Assembly (NCBI GenBank): GCA_030693515.1 | Contig: JAUYAK010000019.1 | Span: 1 to 64,000 of the forward strand | Source of the DNA: Opitutaceae bacterium | GTDB taxonomy: Bacteria; Verrucomicrobiota; Verrucomicrobiia; Opitutales; Opitutaceae | Direction of reading: 5' to 3' | DNA: 64,000 nucleotides | Shown here: one piece after another, positions 45,332 through 53,016 of the stretch | Position numbering within the stretch: the stretch's first letter is position 1 | Layout of the letters: each line of letters opens with the position of its first letter | Position numbers and translations under genes: made by a program | The notes under the pieces: generated by a model | Database searches by the model: none | The model's input: the letters and a program-made list of their open reading frames with translations, nothing else | Told to the model about the DNA's origin: nothing

Positions 45332-46753
45332 ATGAATCCTCTCGAAGCCCAGCTGCACGCCGTCACGCGCCGCACGTTTCTCCAGAAATCCGGCGTCGGC
45401 CTCGGCGCGATGGCGCTCGGCTCGCTGCTGCGCGGCACGGCCGGCGCCAATCCGCTCGCGGCCCGCGCCGCGCACTTTGCCCCCCGGGCCAAGCGCATTA
45501 TCTATCTGCACATGGTCGGCGCGCCCTCGCAGCTCGATCTCTTCGACCATAAGCCGGCGCTGGAAAAATTCGACGGCCAGCCCTGCCCCGAAGATTTCAT
45601 CAAGGGCAAGCGCTTCGCTTTCCTCCGTGGCCACCCCAAGATCGCGGCGTCGCGCTATGCCTTCGCGCGTCATGGGCAGAGCGGCGCGGTGATTTCGGAA
45701 CTCCTCCCGCACCTCGCGGGCGTGGCCGACGAGCTGGCGTTTGTGAAGTCGATGCACACGGACGAATTCAACCACGCGCCGGCGCAACTCATGTTTCACA
45801 CCGGCTTCGGCCGGCCGGGCCGCCCAAGCGCGGGTTCGTGGGTCACCTACGGCCTTGGCTCGGAAAATGCCGACCTGCCCGCCTATGTCGTGCTCCAGTC
45901 CGGGCCGCTCGCGGGCGCGGGCACGAGCCTGTGGTCGTCGGGCTTCTTGCCCAGCGTGCATCAGGGCGTGCCGTTCCGCAGCGGCGGCGACGCGGTGTTT
46001 TACCTCGGCAATCCGCCGGGCCACACACCGGCCGACCGCCGGCAAGTGCTCGACGCCGTGCGCGACCTCAACCGCGCGCAGCTCGCCGATGTCGGCGATC
46101 CCGAGATCGCCACGCGCATCGAGCAATACGAGCTGGCGTTTCGCATGCAGACCGCCGTGCCGGAGCTGATGGACATTTCCCGCGAATCCGCCGCCACGCT
46201 GGAGCTCTATGGCGCGGCGCCGGGCAAACCCTCCTTTGCCAACAACTGCCTGCTGGCCCGGCGCCTCATCGAGCGCGGCGTGCGCCTAGTGCAGCTCTAC
46301 GACGCCGACTGGGACCACCACGCCAATCTCGACGGCCGCCTGCGCACCAAGTGTCGCGATGTGGACCGCGGCATGGCCGCGCTCATCCGCGATCTGCGCC
46401 AGCGCGGACTGCTCGACGACACGCTCGTGGTCTGGGGCGGGGAGTTTGGCCGCACCCCGATGGCGCAGACCGACTCCGGCAACGGCACCAGCACCCAACC
46501 CGGCCGCGACCATCACAAGGACGCCTACACGATCTGGCTCGCTGGCGGCGGCGTGAAGCCCGGAATCACTTACGGCGCGACCGACGACATGGGCTACCAT
46601 CTCGCGGAGAAACCCGTGCATGTGCATGACCTGAACGCCACGATCCTGCACCTCCTCGGGCTCGACCACGAGCGGCTCACCTTCCGCTACCAAGGCCGCG
46701 ATTATCGCCTCACGGACGTGCACGGCCACGTGGTCAAGGCGCTGCTCGCCTGA
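45332..46753 (+). CDS. DUF1501 Tat-exported sulfatase-superfamily-like protein
   Basis: 473 residues. The twin-arginine signal [18 protein letters not shown] (about residues 13-30) is followed by [19 protein letters not shown], the DUF1501 opening. [12 protein letters not shown] and [19 protein letters not shown] are the conserved C-terminal metal-site-like motifs shared with alkaline-phosphatase/sulfatase folds. It is the constant partner of DUF1549/DUF1553 proteins. Its TGA stop is followed directly, in the same frame, by the RHS remnant, so the 3' boundary is a recombination junction, although the C-terminus ([12 protein letters not shown]) looks complete. Confidence 0.9.
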   Translation: MNPLEAQLHAVTRRTFLQKSGVGLGAMALGSLLRGTAGANPLAARAAHFAPRAKRIIYLHMVGAPSQLDLFDHKPALEKFDGQPCPEDFIKGKRFAFLRGHPKIAASRYAFARHGQSGAVISELLPHLAGVADELAFVKSMHTDEFNHAPAQLMFHTGFGRPGRPSAGSWVTYGLGSENADLPAYVVLQSGPLAGAGTSLWSSGFLPSVHQGVPFRSGGDAVFYLGNPPGHTPADRRQVLDAVRDLNRAQLADVGDPEIATRIEQYELAFRMQTAVPELMDISRESAATLELYGAAPGKPSFANNCLLARRLIERGVRLVQLYDADWDHHANLDGRLRTKCRDVDRGMAALIRDLRQRGLLDDTLVVWGGEFGRTPMAQTDSGNGTSTQPGRDHHKDAYTIWLAGGGVKPGITYGATDDMGYHLAEKPVHVHDLNATILHLLGLDHERLTFRYQGRDYRLTDVHGHVVKALLA

Positions 46754-49234
46754 CAAAACACCCCCGCCGCCGACCTCGAGTTCATCAACGCCACGAGCAA
46801 CGCCGGGCGCTTCGCCGGCCTCGTCGCCTCGCGCGACAACGGCGCCGCCTCGCGCCAGTTCGTCTACGGCTACGAGACCAATTCCGCCCTCGTGAAAAGC
46901 CTCTCCGTCGTCTCCCACGCCTTCTTCATCACCCGCGACTTCGAGGCCAACCGCGACCTCCTGACCAAGGTCGAGACCAAGTGGAGCAGCACCACCCGCA
47001 CCCGCTACGACTACGCTTACGACGACCGCCGCCTCCGCCAGAGCGTCGTGCAGAGCGGCGATGTGTTCAGCGACTACGGCGGCACCGATGGCGGCGCCAT
47101 CCACCAGATTTTCGCCTACAACGCCCGCGGCGAGGTCACCACCGCCGCCACCTACCTCGGCGCCACCGCGACCGACCAGACCACGCCCCTCTCCGCCCGC
47201 AAGCACGAGTGGGACTACGACGGCCTCGGCAACCGCAAATGGTCCAACACCAGCGGTAACTCCGCGCTGAAGGACAACTACACCGTCAACGAGCTCAACC
47301 AATACACCGGTCGCGAGAACAACACCCTCGCCATCGGCGGCGTGGCCGATGCCGATGCGCTCGTCGCCGCCCGCTCCACCGCCCTCGCCGGCCGCGCCGG
47401 CAAGCATTGGGGCGACAACATCACGGTCGAAAACTGGCTCGCCCCCTTCAGCGGCAACCTCAAGGTCTATGCCGTGAAACCCGGCAGTGGTGGCGCGGCC
47501 TACGCGCGCCAGACCATCGAGCGCACGGCCTTCCTGCCGCCCGCCGCGCAGAGCTTTGCCTACGATGCCGACGGCAACCTGACCAACGACGGCGTCTGGT
47601 CCTACGAGTGGGACGCCGAGAACCGCCTCACCGCCATGGAGGCCACCGCCGGCGCCGTCATGGGCGGCATGACCGCGCAGAAATTGGAGTTCAAATACGA
47701 CTACATGAACCGCCGCGCCGAGAAACTCGTCCGTGGCGGCTGGAACGGCACGAGCTACACCACCGTCACCAGCCAGCGCCGCTACCTCTGGGATGGCTGG
47801 AGCCTTTTGGCTGAATTCAACTTCAACTCCTCAACTTCAACTTTAACTAAGGTTAGAACTTACGCGTGGGGCCTCGACATCGCGCGCTCCATGAAGGATG
47901 CCGGCGGCGTCGGCGCCCTCCTGCAAATCCGCGACCACGCGAGCGGGAAAGACTATTTCCCGAGCTACGACGGCAACGGCAACATCGCCGCCCTCTTCGA
48001 CGCCAGCGACGGTTCCGTCGGCGCCGCCTACGAATACTCCCCCTACGGCGAGTTCCTCCGCTGCGAGGGCGCCTACGCGAAGGAGAATCCGTTCAGGTTC
48101 TCGACGAAGTTCACGGACGACGAGACCGGCTTGGTCTACTACGGCCGCAGATACTACCAGCCGAGTCAGGGGCGCTTCGTGGGCAGAGATACGATTCAGG
48201 AGCGCGGCGGGCTCAACCTCTACGGCTTCTGCGGCAACAACGGCGTGAATCGCTGGGATGTCTTGGGCATGGAGCCTGAGCACGCCGGCGAACTTGGCGA
48301 ACGCTGGACATGTTCGTCCGAGGGCAAGGAATGGCTCAAAACGTGGCTCGGTTGGGTGATGGTCAATGATGGCACGGGCGAAGGGGAGTATAGCGGGGTC
48401 GGCGGGCCGCCAGAGCCAACTTGGCAGATTAATGGAATGAGTCTGCCTGGGCAGGACGGCGCACTGCTCGCGTCCCTCTACATGCGCTTGGATGAGGCAG
48501 CCTCATCGAATAGCGCTCCGGCCACGTCCGGCTCGTCTCGGTCTTCCAGCGGTCCGCGTCCGGGCCACTACGACGAAAAAACCGATCAATGGGTTTATCC
48601 GGACGGCCGTAGAGTTGGCTTTTCGACCGGCAACGGCGACGCCGTGGTCGTCAGCTATCAACAAACCGGAACCGGCGATTGGGTCTCTTGGGACACCGCG
48701 AATGTCCTCGGGCAGAACACCGGATCACTGGCGGCTGCGGTCGATCGCCTGAGTCCTGCTGACAGCGCCGCTTCGGTGGCCGCCATTCCACGCGGTGGAG
48801 TGAACAGTGATTGGGCGGCGGTCCATGGGGCGCTGGTAAATGTAGCTCCCGTCATGGGGACGGGCGCGAATGCCTTTAAGGTTGCGACTGTAATTGGGGT
48901 GGCAGGGCCCGCATTGCTCGTAGCTAGCTCTCCCGCACTGATCGCTGGAGCAGCAACTGTCGTCCGAGTCGGAACAACGATGGTAACAGCTGGCCGAATC
49001 GCTGGAACTGCCGCAGTCGGCGAGGCGGCTGTAGTCCTCGGTCATCCCCGCTCCCAACAAGCAATGCATGCGACTGTTAACTTTCTCGAACAAGCATTGG
49101 ACGGCCCTACGACTCGCTTTGATAGTAGAGCTGGAGCGGCAGGTTGGTTTGTAAACCAACTTCCCAACGCTTGGTCACAAGCAAACCGTGGATTTGATCA
49201 CTATTCAGGAGGCAATCGTGGCGGCAGAAGGTAA
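46754..49234 (+). pseudogene. 5'-truncated RHS-repeat gene with variable C-terminal (effector-like) domain
   Basis: The frame is open from the codon after the DUF1501 stop and reads RHS/YD content at once (QFVYGYETNSALVKSLS), with no start codon or signal upstream, so the N-terminal part is missing. Later motifs are typical: SFAYDADGNLTNDGVWSYEW, YLWDGWSLLAEF and the core end FRFSTKFTDDETGLVYYGRRYY ... GRFVGRDTIQERGGLNLYGF (about 48,090-48,240). After NRWDVLGMEP comes a tail of about 320 residues with a Gly/Ser region and a hydrophobic stretch near 48,830-49,030; GC content falls toward the end. Such tails are often polymorphic toxins. No known toxin motif was recognised. A GTG at 46892 could still start a shortened product. 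Confidence 0.75.
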
Positions 49235-49523
49235 ATTTTCCCCGAGAAAACCAGCGGTCATTGGAATGACGGCAGGGACTTTTCTCGGAATTTTGTATGG
49301 TTGTGGTTATCGAGGAAGGCATCTGCCGAGTGCAAAGCCACTGAATGCCGATGAAATGACCCTCTTGATAATGATGTTTGTTATCGGTGTTTTTGCGCTA
49401 GCTTATGTTCTGCAAATTTCTGGATTCAAATTTCGGTTTTTTGAGGAGCAGGACACTCCTGTTCATAAAAAGAGCAGCCGAAACACGTCGAGCAGCCGAA
49501 ACACGTCAGGTCTTGACTCTTGA
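49218..49523 (+). CDS. Small two-helix membrane protein overlapping the RHS 3' end; candidate immunity protein
   Basis: 101 residues from GTG 49218, chosen because AGGAGG at 49207-49212 lies at ideal distance, the clearest ribosome-binding site in the area. It overlaps the RHS stop by 17 bp, the usual position of an immunity gene. Two hydrophobic segments are visible: AVIGMTAGTFLGILYG and MTLLIMMFVIGVFALAYVL. The last 16 residues (SSRNTSSSRNTSGLDS) are encoded by tandem repeats at 49472-49524, so the natural C-terminus was probably replaced. No family was recognised, and the immunity role rests on position and size. Base composition is more AT-rich than its neighbours, suggesting transfer. 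Confidence 0.6.
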   Translation: MAAEGKFSPRKPAVIGMTAGTFLGILYGCGYRGRHLPSAKPLNADEMTLLIMMFVIGVFALAYVLQISGFKFRFFEEQDTPVHKKSSRNTSSSRNTSGLDS

Positions 49524-49819
49524 CAGAACGGCCCAGACCAAGCCAAACACGTCAGGTCTTGACTCTTGACTGATAGCTTGAGGCGGCGCTCCTCTCTGGG
49601 TCATGCCACGACCGTTGCGCATCGAGTTTGCGGGGGCGTGTTACCACGTCATCAACCGCGGGAACTACCGGCGCTACCTGTTCGAGGGGAAGGGCGCGGC
49701 GGAGGCGTTCGAGCGCACGCTGGACCAAGCCAAACACGTCAGACCAAGCCAAACACGTCAGGTCTTGACTCTTGACTGATGACCAAGCCAAACACGTCAG
49801 GTCTTGACTCTTGACTGAT
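49472..49819 (+). repeat. Direct repeats (about 39 bp) interleaved with a partial transposase copy
   Basis: Full units begin GACCAAGCCAAACACGTCAG and end GGTCTTGACTCTTGACTGAT: 49536-49574, 49742-49780 and 49781-49819. A truncated unit is at 49723-49742, and shorter CGAAACACGTC forms at 49472-49489 and 49490-49524. Between the first and the later units lies a partial copy of the transposase 5' end (49603-49723). Unit order shows tandem duplication upstream of the RAYT-like gene. There are no unique spacers, so it is not a CRISPR array. Confidence 0.85.
49603..49723 (+). pseudogene. Partial 5' duplicate of the RAYT-like transposase
   Basis: Forty codons (MPRPLRIEFAGACYHVINRG onward) match 49848-49967 with about two base differences, then stop abruptly at a truncated direct repeat (49723). 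It is a tandem-duplication remnant and cannot encode an active enzyme. Confidence 0.85.
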
Positions 49820-49847
49820 AGCTTTAGGCGGCCCTCCTCTCTGCGCC

Positions 49848-50842
49848 ATGCCACGACCGTTGCGCATCGAGTTTGCGGGGGCATGTTACCACGTCATCAA
49901 CCGCGGGAACTACCGGCGCTACCTGTTCGAGGGGAGGGGCGCGGCGGAGGCGTTCGAGCGCACGCTGGGCGAGGCGGCGGAGCGCTTCCGTTAGCAGGTC
50001 CACGCCTACGCCGTCATGGGCAACCATTTTCACCTGGCGGTGGAAATCGCCGAGCCGAACCTGAGCGCGGGCATGAAATGGCTGCAAGGCACGTGGATTC
50101 GCCGCTCGAATGCCTTTCGCCGGCCACGGGCCGTCCGTTTCAGGGGCGTTACAAGGCCCTGCTCGTCGAGCCCGGCCATGGGCTGGCGCAGGTCTGCCAC
50201 TACATCCACTTGAATCCCGTGCGCGCCCGGCTCGTCGCGCCGACGAAGGCGGCGGCTTACCCGTGGAGCAGTCTATCTAAATTCGTGGCCCGGAAGCGCC
50301 CGGGCTGGCTGCAACCGGCCACGGTGCTGGAGGCCGCCGGCGGCCTGCGCGACACGCCGGCCGGCTGGAGAAAATATCTCGCCTACCTCGAGTTCCTCGC
50401 GACCGACGACACGGCGCAACGCGAACTCGTCGCCGTGCGGATGAGCCGCGGCTGGTGCGTGGGCGGGGATGAGTTTCGGCAGGAGATGCGCGAGCAGGCC
50501 GTGCAGCGCGGCGCCGACCTCGAACGCTTCGCGGGCCTCGAACCCGAGGAAGTCCAAACCGAGCGCAGCGCCGTGTGGGAGGAGAAACTCACAGCCCTCG
50601 CGCGCCGCGCAAACATCGACCTGCAAAAACTCCCGGCGCCGAAATCGCACCCGACCAAGGCGCTCCTCGCCGCCGCGATGAAGCGCAGCACCTCGGTCTC
50701 GAACGCCTGGCTCGCCGAGCGGCTCGCGATGGGCCAGCCCGCGTCCGCCAGCCAGTTCGCGCGCCGGTGGCTGCTGCGCGAGGAAGGACGCGGGGCGGTG
50801 GAGCGGCTGCTGCAAACGGCATCCTCCGCGCCTCCCGGCTGA
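49848..50842 (+). pseudogene. RAYT-like (REP-associated tyrosine) transposase, interrupted by a nonsense codon and a frameshift
   Basis: From ATG 49848 the frame reads MPRPLRIEFAGACYHVINRG, the usual start of Y1-transposase proteins. Codon 49 is TAG (49992-49994), where Trp is expected. Beyond it the HUH motif is intact as VMGNHFHLAVE (His60, His62). Near 50121-50126 a one-base deletion (or two-base insertion) shifts the frame. The continuation GRPFQGRYKALLVEPG, then CHYIHLNPVRARLV with the catalytic Tyr, is open to 50842. The C-terminal 200 residues form the accessory domain of the longer RAYT group. Active relatives cut single-stranded DNA at GTAG-bearing REP hairpins, which occur in this window. 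This copy must be inactive unless rescued. Confidence 0.85.
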
Positions 50843-50940
50843 GATTTCCCCGCAGGATGGCCCGACACCCCGCCGCGGTTCTCAGGCCAAGGCGATGAGG
50901 CCGGGGCCGGACCAAAGACGGCGGGAAAAGACCCGTTTGC

Positions 50941-50968
50941 CTGACAAATCGCGCTGGCGGTTTGTCAG
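50941..50968. promoter_or_regulatory. 8-bp inverted repeat upstream of the TlpA-like gene
   Basis: CTGACAAA (50941-50948) pairs with TTTGTCAG (50961-50968) around a 12-base GC-rich loop. It ends 21 bp before the chosen start at 50990 and has no T-run, so an operator or mRNA hairpin is more likely than a terminator. Function is unknown. Confidence 0.4.
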
Positions 50969-50989
50969 CGCGCTGGCATGCACGGGGCC

Positions 50990-51901
50990 ATGCCCATCCG
51001 CTTATTCACCCTTTGCCTCGTGCTGGTCGCGCTTCTCGCTCCTTCGCTTCGCGCGCAGGACGCCGCCGCCGATCTCAAGACGCTGGTCGAAACCATCCAA
51101 GGCAAGCTCCGCGCCGGCCAGAGCTCGGCCGAGCAGCTCGCCCCCGAACTCGCGCGGTTTGAGACGCTCCTGGAGAAATACCGCGGCCAGAAAACCGAGG
51201 AGGTCGCGCGCATCGCGTTCATGCGCGCGACGCTGTTTTTCCAAGTCCTGGACGACGCCGAGAAGGGCACGTCCTACCTGAAGCAATTGCAGGCAGACTT
51301 CCCCGGCACCGCCGCCGCCCTCAACGCCGACCGTGCGATCGCCGCCATCGCCGATCAGAAGAAAGCCGAACAGGCGCGCGCCGGGCTCGTCGGCCAGCCT
51401 GCGCCCGAGCTGAATTTCAACTGGTCCACGCGCGAGGGCCTCAAGACCCTCTCCTCGCTCCGCGGCAAGGTCGTCGTGCTCGATTTCTGGGCGACGTGGT
51501 GCGGGCCGTGCCTTTCGTCGTTTCCCCAGGTGCGCGACCTCGTGGCGCACTACGCCGCCGCGGACGTGGTCGTCCTCGGCGTCACCAGCATCCAAGGACG
51601 CGTCGCCAACCTCGAGTCGGCGGTCATCAGCACGCAGGGCGACCCGGATCGCGAGCGCGGGCTCATGCCGGCGTTCATCAAGGCGCGCGACATGACGTGG
51701 CCCGTGGTCTTCAGCGACGAGCCGGTCTTCAACCCGGCCTACGGCGTGCAAGGCATCCCGCACATGACGATCATCGCGCCCGACGGCACGGTGCGGCACA
51801 ACGGCCTGCACCCCGGGTCCCCGCTCCCGGACAAAACCGCGAAGATCGACGCCATCCTGCGGGAGTTTAAGCTCACAGTGCCGGGTGAAAAGAAGGGATA
51901 G
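50990..51901 (+). CDS. TlpA-like periplasmic thioredoxin-fold protein
   Basis: 303 residues from ATG 50990 (an ATG four codons earlier is possible). Signal peptide MPIRLFTLCLVLVALLAPSL with cleavage after RAQ. Residues 25-130 are helical. The thioredoxin domain starts GQPAPELNFNW; the redox centre is FWATWCGPC near residue 170, and cis-Pro lies in VQGIPHMTII. It would reduce or exchange disulfides in the periplasm, for example in c-type cytochrome maturation, fitting the many CxxCH proteins in the window. It is not in an operon: a decayed transposase lies upstream and a convergent esterase downstream. Confidence 0.85.
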   Translation: MPIRLFTLCLVLVALLAPSLRAQDAAADLKTLVETIQGKLRAGQSSAEQLAPELARFETLLEKYRGQKTEEVARIAFMRATLFFQVLDDAEKGTSYLKQLQADFPGTAAALNADRAIAAIADQKKAEQARAGLVGQPAPELNFNWSTREGLKTLSSLRGKVVVLDFWATWCGPCLSSFPQVRDLVAHYAAADVVVLGVTSIQGRVANLESAVISTQGDPDRERGLMPAFIKARDMTWPVVFSDEPVFNPAYGVQGIPHMTIIAPDGTVRHNGLHPGSPLPDKTAKIDAILREFKLTVPGEKKG

Positions 51902-51916
51902 CAGGACACGGTCGCT

Positions 51917-51990
51917 GCAGCGGCGGACTCCCGGCCCGCCGGTTCAGGGCGTTAGACCAAACCACGGCGGGCAGGGACGCCCACCGCTAC
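51917..51990. repeat. REP-like double hairpin, family 1, between convergent genes
   Basis: The right arm (51966-51990) is one base different from the family-1 arm at 56-80 and ends in CTAC (inverted GTAG). The left arm (51917-51940) is a degenerate version starting GCAG. It fills the gap between the TlpA-like and esterase stops, where it could serve as a bidirectional terminator. Confidence 0.7.
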
Positions 51991-51996
51991 GCCGCA

Positions 51997-52800
51997 CTAC
52001 GGCTTCGCGTGCTGCTTGAAGAAGGTCACGATGAGTGCCGGCGCCGCCGCGGGAAAGCCGTGGCCGCCGGGGTGGATGTAGGTCACCAGCGGCGCGCCGA
52101 TGGGCGAGGCGTAGCGCGTTGCGATCTTCTCCCACGGCTCGCCGGCCCCGCATTGGTTGATCCCTTTCACGCTCGCGATCATCTGCTGCTGCCAGGCGAA
52201 TTTCACGAGTTCGTCCTTTTCGCCGGCCACGTGCAGCGCGGGTTTCGGTTTTAGCGGCGGCGCACGGCGCGACACCAGCGCCCCGGACGGGGCCATCGCG
52301 GCGAACACCTCGCCCCGCATCGCCCAAAGTAAATAGGTGAAGCCGCCGCCGTTGGAATGGCCCGTGGAGTAGATGCGACGGTCATCGACGCGATAATCGG
52401 CGCGCAGGCTGGCGAGCACGGTATCGAAGAATTTCAGGTCGCGGTCGCCTTGGTCGCCGGGCGCGGGCTGCCAGCCGGGGCGTTTGCCCTCCGGGTCGGT
52501 GAGCTGGCCGGGGGTGTTAAGCCCCTGCATGTATACCACGATCGCCTCGGGCCAGACCTGATGGTAGCGGAACGAACGCGCCGCCTGCTGCATCGTGCCC
52601 CCGTGGCCGTGAAAGGCGAACACGACGGGCGTGGGCTGCGTCTTCGCGGCCGCTGGCACATGCACCAACGCCTCGCGGGCCGTGCCCTCAACGGTCCAGG
52701 TGCGGCGCGGCGCAGCCTCCGCGGCTGCTACCGGCGCGACAGCGCCTGCACCAAGAAGCGCGAGTGCGACAATGAGCGGGAGGGAGACGGCGTTCTTCAT
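51997..52800 (-). CDS. Exported esterase of the PHB-depolymerase/feruloyl-esterase (LpqC-like) family
   Basis: 267 residues from the ATG at 52800. The signal peptide covers about residues 1-27. The oxyanion region FAFHGHGGTMQQAA, nucleophile Ser149 in STGHSNGGGFTY, and His near residue 248 in IHPGGHGFP form the alpha/beta-hydrolase active site; Asp in EKDELVKF is the likely third member. Family members cleave polyhydroxyalkanoate, feruloyl or acetyl esters; the substrate is uncertain. It is divergent from the DUF1592-type cytochrome gene, with 216 bp between starts in which no other gene was seen. Confidence 0.82.
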   Translation of the reverse strand: MKNAVSLPLIVALALLGAGAVAPVAAAEAAPRRTWTVEGTAREALVHVPAAAKTQPTPVVFAFHGHGGTMQQAARSFRYHQVWPEAIVVYMQGLNTPGQLTDPEGKRPGWQPAPGDQGDRDLKFFDTVLASLRADYRVDDRRIYSTGHSNGGGFTYLLWAMRGEVFAAMAPSGALVSRRAPPLKPKPALHVAGEKDELVKFAWQQQMIASVKGINQCGAGEPWEKIATRYASPIGAPLVTYIHPGGHGFPAAAPALIVTFFKQHAKP

Positions 52801-53016
52801 TGGGGATGGGCGTTGGCGACGGAGACGCTTTTGGCGATGCGATAGTGACATGGGGAAACACCAGCACCGGCTGAGTGCCACCCTTGGCCAGCGCAGCGAA
52901 TCCACCGGCAACTCTCCGCCTATCTCGTGGAAAATTTTGCCTCGCCGACGCATTTGTGGCACTCATGCTTAATTCAAGCAATCTGCGCCTCCCCGCCCCC
53001 CCCTAGTGCCCGCCCG

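Noticed and set aside
46751-46753. Programmed TGA readthrough (Sec or suppression) joining DUF1501 and RHS
   Set aside because: No selenocysteine-type stem or conserved context was seen, and DUF1501 looks complete at its C-terminus; a chance in-frame junction is simpler.
49472-49819. Possible CRISPR array
   Set aside because: Repeats are adjacent or separated by transposase sequence, not by unique spacers of even length, and no cas gene is near.
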